Assembly: GCA_036936605.1 (NCBI GenBank)
Contig: JAUPFV010000001.1
Coordinates: 152,491,187 to 152,555,186 of the forward strand
DNA: 64,000 bases
Origin: Limnanthes douglasii subsp. nivea
Lineage: Eukaryota > Streptophyta > Magnoliopsida > Brassicales > Limnanthaceae
Reading direction: 5' to 3'
Positions within the stretch are counted from its first letter, which is position 1. The number at the start of each line of letters is the position of its first letter. The notes under the pieces are model-generated. The model was given only the letters and a program-made list of their open reading frames with translations, was not told the origin of the DNA and did no database searches. The translations under genes and the position numbers were made by a program. Of this stretch, positions 1 to 10,990 are shown piece by piece.

Positions 1-398
1 GTATGTTTTGACAGCGAATGTGTCTTCGACTGTATCAAATGTATATATATATATATATGTACCATTCAATTTTTAGTAGGAAAATACATAGTGTTTATTG
101 TTTTTTTTTTGTGTTAAAAAGCATTATTTATACAAAGATATGGGGCATTCCCTTCCAATTACTTTTACAAACGATTAAAGGGAGTCTTTGTGATACAATA
201 TGAAATAACATAAAATAAACGATCGAGACATGATATAAAGATAGGATTCGTCCGTGACGAATAGACAAGTGAGTAGCTCAGACCGCTAGACATCCGCATC
301 AGCATCCGCAATTGTTTCATCCATCAAAGAAGTGTAATGTCACGAACTGTCTGCTGCATAGAATCCCTGCAAACAAAGGAAAGTTATTAATAATAATA
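1..398. other. Non-coding left edge
   Basis: AT-rich DNA with an (AT)n run at about 42-58 and a T run at 101-110. It lies on the 3' side of the minus-strand LINE that ends near 399, so part may be LINE 3' untranslated sequence or its flank. No poly(A) tail, target duplication or credible gene could be placed here. Confidence 0.5.
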
Positions 399-1658
399 TT
401 AGTAAGTCCAACCAGTCTTGGTGCCTTGGAATCGAAACCGAAGATCTGAAAAGATTCGGTGAGAAACCATAGAGGCAAGGGCCGGAGGGGATCCAAAGGT
501 TCTTTGGTTCCTCTCCTTCCAAACGTGGTAGATTACCGTGGCGAAGCAGGACTGCCAAATTGAATGGTTTCGAGATTGAGACCAATTTGACGCTTCACAA
601 ACCCAAGACTGCCAACAAGAAGCGAGAATGGGGAAACCTAATATAGAACTAGCGTTTGCCCAAATGTTCTGAGTGAAAGTACAATCATAGAGTAGATGAG
701 GCGTAGTTTCATTGTCAGAGATGCAAAGCATACAATGGGCTGGGATATTGTAATCCCAACTGAGGAGATTGTCTTTAGTGACAAGCTTGCCCGAAATAGC
801 GAGCCAGAGAATGAAAGAATGTCGTGGAATATTGGATTTGTTCCAAACTAACCCTGCCCACCCTACTTTGGGGTGGGGCACTCGAATGGCATGATACGTG
901 TTATTGATGGAGAATGTAGGGCATCCTTCTTTCGCATTCCATAAGGGAATATCAATAGATGATATATTGGGAGGAGGGAGGGAGCAAATGAGGTTTTGAA
1001 TCTCCAGTAGACTGGCCCGACTTTGAGAGTCCGCAGTTCTGATATTGGATGGCCAACTCCAGCTTCCATTGGTGATTATATCCGCGACCTTGAGATTTCT
1101 CCCAAGTCTGGAATCCTTGATGAAACTTTCGCCATAATGGGAGGCGAGCGACGTAGGGATGAGCCAAGCATCATACCAGAATGAGGTACTCTCTCCATTT
1201 CCAATTGTTATCCTGCATAAATTACAAGCCAAGGGGCAAAGGCGAAGAATTTTCCGCCAAATCCAAGAGGGAGAAGATCCCATCGGGAGGTTCCAAAAAA
1301 AATTATTTTTATTTTTTTCTGTTTTTATCCAGCCACTCCAAATGGACTGAGAGTTGTTACTTACTATCGACCAAAGGTGTTTCAGGACAGCCGCCTGATT
1401 CCAGATTTTGAGGTCTAGAATCCCAAGGCCGCCCTCCACAGTGGGCAAAGTTATTGTGTTCCAAGCAACTTTTGCACTATGGATTTTCATAGCCGAGCCA
1501 GACCAAAGAAAACAGCGAAGGTACTGAGTCAGTTCTTTTAAAATCCTCGAGGGGAGGATGAAGATGGAGGACCAGTAAACCTGACCGGCGAAAAAGAACA
1601 GACTTAATGAGTTGAAGTCTACCAGCATAAGAAAGATGCTTTGTGGTCCACGATTCAA
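399..1658 (-). pseudogene. LINE ORF2 C-terminal part (RT tail and zf-RVT)
   Basis: An open frame of about 419 codons. It holds the end of the RT 'thumb' and connector, then a zinc-binding reverse-transcriptase domain with the pattern W(N)KSNIPRHSFILWLA, followed by paired cysteines and histidines (HCMLC, HLLYDC). It closes with the HVWKERNQRTFG motif. It overlaps the RT frame at 1477-1658 in another phase, so one frameshift near 1500-1650 separates it from the RT. The assignment to zf-RVT rests on motif recognition. Confidence 0.8.
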
Positions 1659-2814
1659 TTCTAGAAGTAATTTTATGGATGAGTGGACGACAATCAGAAT
1701 GAGTAAGACGACTAGTGATCAGAGGAACCCCCAAATATTTAACAGGAAGGGATCCTTCCGGGAAATTCAGTATATTGATGAGCTCCAGACGAAGAGGCTC
1801 ATCAATACCAGAGAAGAAGATGTGACTCTTGGAGGAGTTTACTTTTAATCCAGAGAGAGTATAAAACTCATCGAGGGCTACTTTGATGAGCTGAAGTGAG
1901 TTCACATCACCGTGGCAGAAAATCATAAGATCATCAGCAAAGAAAAGATTGATGATTTTGAGCTTTTGACATTTCCAATGAAAACGAAAGTTCCTATATG
2001 TACTTTTCTCCTTTAGAATGTTGGAGAGTACCTGCATGACAAGGACAAAGAGAAAGGGGGAAAGCGGATCTCCATGCCTGAGACCTTCTCGACCTTTAAA
2101 ATTGCCATGATGATCTCCATTGATATTTATGGAATAAGAAGAAGAAGAAATACAAGTGATGATCCAGGTGATCATTTTAACGGGGAACTCCAAGGCGACA
2201 AGAATGTCTAGGATGAGATGCCATCTGACATTGTCAAAAGCTTTCATTACGTCAATTTTGAGCGCGACTTTTTTATCCCTAACATTGGAGTGATAACCCT
2301 TCAAGAGTTCTTGGGAGAGAAGGATATTATCAGAAATATTTCTTCCCTTGACGAAAGCCGATTGGGAATTATCAATCAGGTAAGGAAGAGAATCCTTAAT
2401 ACGGTAAGCTAAGATCATGGATATGATCTTGTAGCTAACATTACAGAGCGTGATAGGGCGAAAATCAGAAGGTTTTGAAGGAGAATCTATTTTAGGAATG
2501 AGAGCAATAGAGGTAGAGCTCCAAGAGGCTGCCAGAGAATTAGAGTGAAAGAAATCGAGGACACCGTTACAGATGTCATTTTCAATAATACTCCAATTTG
2601 ATTTGAAGAAACAACAGTTGAAACCATCGGGATCCGAAGCTTTGTTACTGTCAATACTCAATAAAGCCGATTTTATTTCCTTACGAGTGATCTCACGAGT
2701 CATAGAATCCGAATCCGAAGTGGTAACTTTAGAGGTGAGAAGAGAATATATAGTTTCAAGGCCAGGGTATCCATCAGAATGCCTGGTCCCAATTGAGTTT
2801 TCAAAGAATTTCAC
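1477..2814 (-). pseudogene. LINE reverse transcriptase domain
   Basis: About 445 codons covering the RT of a plant L1-type ORF2. Visible motifs in order: SNKASDPDGFN (RT1), IALIPKI and DFRPITLCN (RT2), QSAFVKGRNISDN (RT3), LKIDVMKAFDNVRW with the first catalytic Asp (RT4), GLRHGDPLSPFLFVLVM (RT5), and LFFADDLMIF, the intact catalytic pair (RT7). The domain would copy the LINE RNA at a nicked target site. The reading frame is clean across the whole domain, but the protein is cut off on both sides by frame changes, so the copy is dead. Confidence 0.9.
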
Positions 2815-2853
2815 AAAGACTTTGGAAACACTAGCTGGAGTAGAGATAGTTAC

Positions 2854-3318
2854 TCAATTCTCATTACAGATAGAGATGATCTTATTTCGAAAGAGGCGAG
2901 ACTTAATGCTATTGTGGAAGAATTTTTTGTTTTTGTCTCCTAGCTTGATCCAATTCTCTCTGGATTTTTGTTTAAGAAACGATTCCTCAGCTCTACTAAG
3001 AAAGATATATGAAGCAGATGCTTCACACTCTTCAAATACCAAAGAAGAATTGAGAGGATCTCTAGCAAGGTTGGATTGAGCTTGAAAAAGTCTTTCGTGG
3101 GCATTATCTACTCAGGATCCAATATCACTAAATTCTTTACGATTAAGACCGATAAGGTCAGACTGTAGACGAATCAACTTTTCAGAGACCAGATTCATCC
3201 CCGTAAAAGTAGCGGGGCTGTTCCAACTGGACTTAACGATCTCTTTGAAAAGCGGGTGAGATTGCCTCATATTGGAAGAATTTGAAAGGCTTTTTGCGCT
3301 TAGGGTGTGGGAACCCAA
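2854..3318 (-). pseudogene. LINE ORF2 linker between endonuclease and RT
   Basis: Two short open frames (3318-3112 and 3042-2854) carry typical inter-domain LINE sequence. The first has a stretch around RLQSDLIGLNRKEF. The second has the QKSRENWIKLGDKNKKFFHNSIK motif region, in which W.KLGD.N..FFH is conserved between the endonuclease and RT of plant LINEs. They are in different frames with stops between them, so this part of the polyprotein is broken. Confidence 0.7.
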
Positions 3319-3690
3319 GGTTAATCATAACAGTTGTGAGGTCAGAAGAGCGGAGAAAACCATAGTGCGCATAAGACATAGGGAAGATATCGTCCCATAC
3401 AGGATTAACAAGGACTCTATCAATCTTTGATAAGATCGGGTTATTAGGCTGTTTATTAATCCAAGTAAATTGAAAACCAGTGGATCGAAGATCACTGAGG
3501 TCACAATTGAAGCAACAGCTATTAAAATCCTCAATAGCAGCGGTCCAATTTTCGGAGGATCCCAAACGTTCATTCGGGTGACGAATGGCGTTAAAATCCC
3601 CAAGTAAGACCCAAGGAATACAATTATTTACCATGGATATGGTAGACAGGTCTTTCCAAAGGGGAATTCTATCTACAACGTCATTAAAAG
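3233..3690 (-). pseudogene. LINE endonuclease (EEP) domain, N-terminus lost
   Basis: The frame shows the middle and end of an apurinic-like endonuclease: WVLLGDFNAIRHPNERLG, then DLRSTGFQFTWINKQ and SKIDRVLVNPVWDDIFP. These correspond to the GDFN, FTW and DR..VN motifs of LINE endonucleases, which nick the target DNA. The usual first 80 or so residues, with the QE metal-binding motif, are missing. Instead the frame upstream of about 3690 is made of a copied RT fragment (see the repeat at 3704-3858). Confidence 0.8.
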
Positions 3691-3703
3691 TTGTATTATC
3701 CAT

Positions 3704-3858
3704 TACAGATGTCATTTTTAAGAATACTCCAATTTGATTTGAAGAAACAAGAGTTGAAACCATCGGGACCCGAAGCTTTGCTACAGTATCCTTATTGTTA
3801 TATATATATTATCCATTATAGATAACTTTCCAAAGGGGAATTCTATCTACATTTTAAA
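3704..3858. repeat. Misplaced copies of LINE segments
   Basis: The stretch 3704-3785 repeats 2567-2645 (RT start) in the same orientation with a few mismatches. The stretch 3830-3855 repeats 3652-3677 (endonuclease, core TTTCCAAAGGGGAATTCTAT). The element's 5' end is therefore a patchwork of its own sequence. See findings. Confidence 0.8.
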
Positions 3859-4083
3859 GTATACTCGCATTTTTTCTAAATTAATTATTATATAAGGTAA
3901 AATACTATTTAAGCCATAAAATCCTAACTATTATCCATTTAAAACTCATATTTTCATTATTCTCCGACAAAAATCTGTTGTAGTCAAATATTTATTATTG
4001 AAGATCCACTAATACCCTAAATACCCATGTTCTATAATATAAAAGGTTTTTAGACTCATTTCACATTTTTCCTTAATTTTTTT

Positions 4084-4109
4084 TCTCTCCCTCTCTCTCT
4101 CTCTCTCTC
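4084..4109. repeat. (CT)n microsatellite
   Basis: An almost uninterrupted CT run inside an otherwise featureless AT-rich stretch (3860-4430). No gene can be supported on either side of it. Confidence 0.95.
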
Positions 4110-4610
4110 CATTTATGTGAATTAGAAACAACTCTATGCGATTTTTCATTCCTTTTTTACTCAATAATCTTGTTTTTCTTTTGTTTTCGTATGTTTTTAG
4201 TTGATTTCGAAGTTTGATTCTAGATATATGTTTAGATAAGTCGATTTGTTTGTGGTAAGTTGAATTTTAATTTCGGAATACTAGAGGTACTCGAGATATG
4301 TTTTTGTTCCTGATTCTTGGTATTTATTTGGTTTTTACGTTGTTAATGTAGTTTATTTGTTGTATTTCAGTTTGTTTTTCGTCGATTTTAATCTGTTTTG
4401 AGTTTATGAGATTTTTGTGTCGAGTAAAACGGTTCAGGGAAGAAGATGTGAAACGTTTGTATCTGTACATACTGGGTTCAGGGAAGAAGATGTGAAACCT
4501 TTGTATATGCACGTACTGATAGTTGTGAAACGTGTAATTCTTCTGGAATGGTAGATACAAAACACGTTTTTAATAGATGCGAAACATTATTTGTTCTTTA
4601 ATTTTTTAAT

Positions 4611-4735
4611 TCAAAACATATCATGAGTGGTACTAGTTTTGTTCGTCTTAAAAAACCAAAACTAACACTATTTTCAGATTTTTTTTTTCTAAGTTACGGT
4701 TTAAAAGATACAGACTTTTAAGAAATTTAAATTTA
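4611..4735 (+). repeat. Diverged direct repeat, left copy
   Basis: About 120 bp beginning TCAAAACATATCA and running through TTCGTCTTAAAAAAC and GTTACGGTTTAAAAGATAC. It recurs at 5017-5135 in the same orientation with roughly 15 percent differences. The two copies flank the 26-bp minisatellite. Confidence 0.85.
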
Positions 4736-4751
4736 AATGGTAAATGAAGAA

Positions 4752-4947
4752 GATGCGAAACCTTCTTTATTTATTTTGATGGATGCTAAACCTTCTTTAT
4801 TTTGATAGATGCGAAACCTTCTTTATATTGATAGATGCGGAACCTTCTTTATTTTGATAGATGTGAAACCTTCTTTATTTTGCTAGATGAGAACTTTTTT
4901 TTGTTTTGATATATGCGAAACCTTCTTTATTTTGGTAGTAGCGAAAC
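4752..4947 (+). repeat. 26-bp minisatellite
   Basis: About seven tandem units of the form GATGCGAAACCTTCTTTATT plus six further bases, starting near 4752, 4782, 4808, 4834, 4860, 4886 and 4913. Spacing is 26 bp except for the first and last units. More degenerate GATGTGAAAC-type units occur upstream at 4445-4590. The absence of unique spacers rules out a CRISPR array. Confidence 0.9.
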
Positions 4948-5016
4948 CAGTCACTAGATGCAAAACTATATAACTAATAAAAGTGTATAAAATATATATA
5001 TATTTTAAAAAAAAAA

Positions 5017-5135
5017 TCAAAACATATCAATAGTGGTACTAGATTTGTTCGTCTTAAAAAACAAAACCAATGATATTTTCGGATTTTTTTTCCGAGTTAC
5101 GGTTTAAAAGATACGGACCTTTAAAAATTAAAATT
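5017..5135 (+). repeat. Diverged direct repeat, right copy
   Basis: The partner of 4611-4735. The pair with the minisatellite between them forms a unit of about 525 bp. From 5135 to about 5540 nothing further is recognisable. Confidence 0.85.
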
Positions 5136-5539
5136 AAAAAAGAAAGAAAGAAAGAGAAGTTGGTTACTCGATTTTATATAAAAAAGTAATTAAGGTATAA
5201 AATCTTTTAAAAGATTCAGGCCTTTATCTGTAATAGCTTTGTGTAACGGGTTTTTATAGGTAAATCTCCCTATTATATAATATAGTAGATTTTACTCTAA
5301 TTTGGATTAGAGGGATAAAGTATTTTATGGATGGTAGTGTGATGGTCGTAATCAGACCACTAACTATTGAAATATTTAAAAGATTAAAAAGTCACTACCT
5401 TGTAATATTTGAAAGATGTTTATACTAAAGCAAATATTTATTTTTACATTTTTACTTTTATTATATAGATATGATCTTCTTTTGAATTTTCATATGTTAG
5501 TACTTGATGTTGAATTACAACAATAAAACCAAATTTTAG

Positions 5540-7380
5540 GTGGTAGATGATGAGTTTGAGGTGCAATACCCGAATGGACAACCCAAGGCTGAAACGATGA
5601 AAAATAACCTTATAATACTTCATATTGAGAGTGAGCGTTTGACTCACCAATAAATGGAGGAACAAGCTACAAAATTCCATTATTGCAAAAATAACTGTTA
5701 TTGCAAGTCCTTAAAATCAAATATGTCATCCAAACATTACAAAGGAACTTACAATAGAGGCAAAAAGAACTCGGATCAGGAATTCTTATGCAGAGATAAG
5801 AAACAATGACAACATCGCATGAATAAAAGGAGAAGCAAAACTCACACTTTTAATAATAATTAAAAAAAATAAAAGAAGAGAGTAGCTAATAACTTATGAT
5901 GGAAGGATAAAATGACCAAATAATTTAACAAGTTGTGAATACTAGAGCACCACTAGCAGTAGCAACAATGTCGAGATACTCATTGCCCCCACCATGCTAT
6001 ATGTCTCCACCAAGCTATCTTCAATACTGTGGATATCATTAAACCTATCACCAGAACCAAGGTTCCTCACCAGGTATGCCCAAAAACACATACATAGTGC
6101 CATCGGGATATCCACATAACCTTACACAAGGGCAACATTAATAGAACGAGATACCTAATTGGTCCAAATGCATCTCGTAATATCAACCATGGTATAGTCA
6201 CCCAGATTCGGGTTATCAGACGCACACATCAAGACATAATACCAAATTGAGGGCTGAAAAATAGAATGTGCTAAATTTCTAACATACATACTCATTTTTG
6301 GATGGTTTAAACGACGGATGTGGATGCTCATCCAGACTAGGACTCCCCGCTAGCCCCAGAGGTATTATTCTGCATCATGCCATCATACTATAATAACCAA
6401 AAAATGGATAAGTACTATAACAAAGGAGATTCAGAGTACCACATACGGAGTGCTACCAGGATATCCACCTAACCTTACACAAGGGTAGTAATAGCAGAAC
6501 GAGATACTTGATTGGTCCCAAGATATCTCGTATATCAACCAGGGTGTAAACACTCATATCCAGGTTACCAGACGCACACATCAATACATAATACCAAACC
6601 GATGGCTGAAAATAGAATGTGTCAGGGTTTCAACAGGCACACTCGTTCATTGATGGTCTAAACGACTACAATAAGGATGAAGATGTTCATCCAGACTATG
6701 AGTCCCTGATATCCCCAGAGTTTTATTCTGAATCATGCCATCTTACTATGATAACCACAAAATGGATAAGTACTATAACAAAGGAGATCGAGAGTGCCAC
6801 ATCCATTAGTTCAAAAATGAAATGTTACAATATGGAATTTATTATGAGATAAATTGTCGAGTCTTTGCCATGAACTTGAAATGAAGTACAATGCAATGGT
6901 TCAATACTCTCCCAAAAGGTTGTATAAAAACTATAAGATTCTTCAGACAACATTCAGAAACCACTTTATCATTTCTAAAGAAATAAAAGATGAAAATTAT
7001 ATAATCCATTGTAATCAAAGATCTAATTAAGTCTTGAGAAAATATATAAAATGGTTCGTTGAAATAAAATTGTGTCTACAAGATGGCCGAGATCTGTTGG
7101 TCGTAGCAATATTTAGAAAAAAAGTTCGAGAAGAAAATTTATCCGACATAATAATGAAGAAGAAAACACTAAGATTTGGAGATCTATTAGCTTAAGTGAA
7201 CAATTTATCAAAGTGGATGAAGTGTTTAAAATAAATAAAGTAAGAGATACAATCAATCTCATTGAAGGCACTTCGACCAACAAAACAAATATTGTGGCAA
7301 AGATTAATACAAAATATGATACATCAAGAAATAACGGTGTGTCGGGTTCGACTAGTCCTAGATTGAATCAATACCAAGAG
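5540..7380 (+). pseudogene. Ty3/gypsy gag relic
   Basis: In shifting frames the plus strand reads as a proline- and tyrosine-rich region (SLPPPCYMSPPSYLQYCGY near 5970-6040), an internal duplication, and a capsid-like stretch near 6990-7200 with IYKMVR and later RPTKQI and SKKKSQ. Proline-rich gag N-termini are usual in this class of plant elements. At least a dozen stops interrupt it. The identification depends mainly on its position ahead of the protease relic, so it is moderate. Confidence 0.45.
6088..6797 (+). repeat. 353-bp tandem duplication within the gag relic
   Basis: Copy 1 (about 6088-6439) and copy 2 (about 6440-6797) share long segments such as ATCCACNTAACCTTACACAA, CAGACGCACACATCAA and TGGATAAGTACTATAACAAA. 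The offset is about 353 bp, with some 15-20 percent divergence and a few short indels. Confidence 0.85.
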
Positions 7381-7929
7381 TAAAAAGAAAAGTCAAACAT
7401 CATTACAGTTAGGCAGCAGCAAAAGAAAAGGCCACCCGGCAAGGAAACCATTCACAGAGCTCACCGAGTCACTAGTAGTGATTTATGGAAAAAGTAAAGA
7501 GACAATCATGTACAGTTAACATAAGAAGATGCCAAGACCAAATAAAAACAGGGTAAAAAAAATACAGTAAGCTCCTTGGTGACACTAGTTATTTTACTAA
7601 ATATTGTTGGGCTTAACATGATCAAGTTCAAATATAAATATATGAAGGAAAATTAAGCGAGTTCATGAAAAAGAAAAAGAAGAAGAAACTCAGACATGGT
7701 TTAGGAGAAGCTGTAAATCAAGCCTTGGGCATGATGGAAGATTAACGGGATCTTGGTACAAATGTTATGGTAATGGCCTAGCTAGAGGACGAAGAAGAAT
7801 ATTTGGACTCATATCCAAACAGACAAACTATAAAAGTGATTGTCTGGGGATATCCAAACTTCAGAATCGCTAAAAAAGATTTTAAAAAATGGTAAATATA
7901 TGAAATTGAGATAACATGTCAAATAAAAA

Positions 7930-8420
7930 CGTCCCTACACTTATACATAACCCATATCCATATATTTCCTTCTCATACGATGATTTAAAGGTAGTAACGT
8001 ATTCCTTTACTGATGCAATGCTAATAATAGTGGAACCAGTATGAGTGAAAATTAAAAGAGTGATAATAGATACATGAAACTCTTCAAACATCTTGTAAAA
8101 AAGAACTTTTAAGAGAATGAGAGGAGATATGATACTAACCCCAAGCCAAAGATTACTAATATGTCTTAGTCGGAGCAACTGCAGTTGTCTTGGGAGAATT
8201 AACTCTCGACATAGCCCTCGAGAAGTAGAAAATTAAGAAAAAAGGTCAAATTTATTTTTGTAGTGGTAAATGCACCATATTCTTGTAATATTATATCGGG
8301 GGAGTCATGGCTCGACCAAATGAACGTTGTAATGTTTACAGCCCATCATCGTTTAAAATACCATATGAACGACAAAGTGGTTATAATAAGAGGAAACTAT
8401 AGAACATAAAGGGAATGTTA
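7930..8420 (+). pseudogene. Ty3/gypsy aspartic protease relic
   Basis: The plus strand reads ISFSYDDLKVV, a short linker, VIIDT followed by a stop where the catalytic Gly should be, and NSSNIL. That is the active-site region of a retroviral-type protease. Further on come LGELTLDIAL, APYSYNIISGESWLDQMNV and CYAVSL, matching the end of the protease and its connector in Tat- and Athila-like elements. The DTG to DT-stop change alone would inactivate it. The recognition is by eye, but the motif order is distinctive. Confidence 0.65.
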
Positions 8421-9152
8421 TGCAGTGTCTCTAGGTCTCAAAGCATAAAAACAAAAAACAGAGGGTTGTCTAAGAGGAGCTAGATAACCCCGAAAAAGTG
8501 CCTCAATTGTTGTAGTCAGCGGTGTTAAGTATAAAGTTCAGTTTTAGAAAAAGGAACTAAAATATTAAACAAGTTTTTAAAGAGAGAAAGTAAATTTGAG
8601 AATCAGTACCTAACTTATGAAAAGTATCGTCCCTTTATTCATCGCCACACACCTTATTTATATGTATTTTAGACTTCAATGATTGAATCAGTTATTTAAA
8701 TATGCATGTTGAACTGCAACCCTTTATCTTTACAAATAATCCAAATGTCTTCTTATAACTATAAAATTTATCATAAATGAACTTAATATTATTACATTAT
8801 GCCCATAATATTTCATATCATTATCAAGTGGAAAAACAAAATAAATAATAATGGGACAAGGTCACATCCTGACGATCACCAAAACATCACAATCAATCAA
8901 AGGTGTACAATTTTAAATTCTCTAAAAAATAATTCTAAATGTTTGCGTGAAGTATATAATGTGTACTAGAGTTCTAATAGAGGTCGCATGTCACCAGTTT
9001 AACATCAATAATAATTTTCTTCCCATAATACAAAAAATAAGATCTTATTCCAAAAGATAACATAAGGGATTATGGCTGCAATAGATATATTAACGATTTT
9101 ATGACACATACGAGAGTCCAATTATCAAATGTGGACAATTAATCTTGTATTG

Positions 9153-9460
9153 GTTAAAATAAAAAAAAGGTGGAGGGTGTGTAGACTTTTATGACTTAAA
9201 CAAAACGTATATGAAATACTATTTCCCATGCGGGACTTTGCCTAGCCAAAATTTATGGAGCCAGGAAGGTATAACTCTTAACCAACTCCCAATTCATGGT
9301 TAGTAAAATATAATGACAAGATGAAGCAACAAATGGAACATAATCCAATACTCGAACGAATTACAATTCCTAGTTTCTTAGTTTAAACATGGAGAATTCA
9401 AGAAAGTCATGAAGGTATAAAATGCACTAGCTGATGCTCTAGCTGTCTTGACGTGTTCAT
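9153..9460 (+). pseudogene. RT and RNase H fragments
   Basis: At 9153-9200 the strand reads WRVCVDF after a lysine-rich run, matching the NGKWRMCVDF start of a gypsy RT. The rest of the RT is absent. At 9415-9460 it reads NALADALAVL, like the end of an RNase H (N..ADALA.L). An internal deletion of more than 1.5 kb of pol therefore separates recognisable pieces. Confidence 0.5.
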
Positions 9461-10044
9461 CTTTAGCACGACCAATCCTACTATAAACGATAAGCACGGT
9501 AATTTCATTTGATATGTGGGGCATGCAAATTGTGGGATAACTACTGATGACTCCACGAGGGAGAAGATTTATAATAGTTTTCGTAAATTTCTTCAAAAAG
9601 TGGGTAGAAGACAACTAGTGCAGAATATCACGATAATAGAGGTAATAACAATTTTAAAAATAAGTATATGTTACAGGTACGAAATACCAAGAATTATTAC
9701 TACCATAATCGAAATCGATTCGAAAATGATATAGTCACGAATTTCTATGAAGAAAAAGAAATAAAACAAATATGTTATTCTCAATTCTATCAGTAGAAGT
9801 GAATATCATGAACTTGGCTGGATTCTTTACAAGATATTCTATAATCATACCAACCAATAACTAGATCTGTCACTTAAGAAACATCATTGGACATAGTGTA
9901 TGGAAAGGAGGTAGTAATGCCATAAGAGATATGCATGATATTTTACAAGATAACAACATATAATAAAACTAATAATGACATATACTAAAGGTCAACAATA
10001 GACTTAGTTAAAGAAATAAGAGTCAAATATCACATTTGACGAGA

Positions 10045-10265
10045 ACATTACAATGTTTTAACGAGGAATATATATAATTCGAAAATTCAGTTATGAGTTT
10101 TGGACCATGAGACCAAGTGATTGTGAAGAATTTTCCAACACAAACAAAAAAAATTGAAAAATTGGGCCCAAATTGGTAAGGGTCATTACACGGCCGAAGC
10201 CAAAAACAAATCTAGGAATTCACACATTGTTGGTTGATAACAAGTATCCAATTTGGCACCCCTGG
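10045..10265 (+). pseudogene. Integrase C-terminal relic
   Basis: The pieces DQVIVKNFPTQTK, KIEKLGPNW and APLEYI line up with GDKVLRRFFLHTKDK, LGKLAPNWEGPY and PWNIEHL of the integrase encoded at 26935-27201. This C-terminal region binds DNA during integration. It is broken by frameshifts. Confidence 0.6.
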
Positions 10266-10279
10266 AATATATAGTATGT

Positions 10280-10990
10280 AAGACTCCACCATAGTCATGC
10301 AGACTAAAAAACTTGTAACACACTACTATGGTAAAACAAATTTATTAAATCATTGGGATGTACTCTGTTTCACCTCTCGGTGGTGTAAAAATGTAATGAT
10401 GAGGTATTTAACATTAATAAAATATTTTTCATGTAAGCAATATGACTTATTTCTTATTTACATAAGAAACATAGCTAAAATACGTTAAAGACTAACAAGC
10501 TAAAGATAAATTACCCTTCAATATGCTTAAATAACTACGTAAAAAATAAAATGTTTCAGATGTAATATTTGTAGCCCCCAAAACAAATAACTAACATGTC
10601 TTCGATAATAAAATTCATCATTGGTCCCAATAGTTAGATGGCGAAAACTAAAGTTCAAAACAATAATTAGTAAATCTTGGATAAAAATGACTCAATCCTT
10701 AAAATTAAAAGCTTTAATTTCCATAAAATGGAGAACCCTACCATGAAATCATGCACCTTGACCATATTTAGAAAATTTTATAAAATTTAAAATAGAAAAC
10801 TAAAGTGTTTAACAAAAACCAATTTGCGGCTTGTTGAAATTGATTGATCAATAAAAAAAGAATAGAAAATGTGTTCTAGACATAAAAACTCGTTCAAATA
10901 ATAAAAACAAAAATAGTACTTATAAAACACAAAGTCTTATGAAATTAAAAAAATAACACAATGCCTTCAAAATTCAAAAGTCTAAGCAAT
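10280..10990. other. AT-rich stretch without recognised genes
   Basis: It separates the integrase relic from the antisense coding-like region. No tandem array is visible here, unlike the corresponding positions in the two other Tat-type copies (26222-26725 and 60252-60455). Confidence 0.5.

Larger units (their letters stand above)
399..3790 (-). mobile_element. Rearranged L1-type LINE (family 1)
   Basis: A non-LTR retrotransposon read right to left: endonuclease segment (about 3690-3233), linker (3318-2854), reverse transcriptase (2814-1477) and C-terminal zinc-binding region (1658-399). The parts keep the order of a plant LINE ORF2 but fall in several frames. No ORF1 is visible, and the endonuclease N-terminus is replaced by a stray copy of the RT start. 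The C-terminus ends with an HVWKERN motif common at the end of plant LINE ORF2 proteins, and there is no RNase H domain. This separates it from the LINE family at 34-64 kb. Confidence 0.85.
5540..10275 (+). mobile_element. Decayed Ty3/gypsy gag-pol
   Basis: The plus strand shows, in order, scattered gag-like sequence (5540-7380), an aspartic protease relic (about 7930-8420), an RT fragment (9153-9250), a fragment like the end of an RNase H (9415-9460) and an integrase C-terminal relic (10045-10265). Order and strand match one Ty3/gypsy element. Stops and frameshifts occur every few dozen codons, and most of RT and the integrase core are missing. No LTR pair or primer-binding site was found. 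The antisense coding relic downstream suggests a Tat-type element like the one at 22.8-32.5 kb. Confidence 0.65.

Noticed and set aside
2573..3079. 168-codon plus-strand open frame
   Set aside because: It is opposite the LINE ORF2 linker and RT start, which carry recognisable motifs on the minus strand.
4752..4947. CRISPR-like spacing of short repeats
   Set aside because: The units are directly adjacent with no unique spacers, in a plant genome.
7882..8178. 98-codon minus-strand open frame
   Set aside because: It lies opposite the gypsy protease relic, whose motifs on the plus strand explain the sequence.
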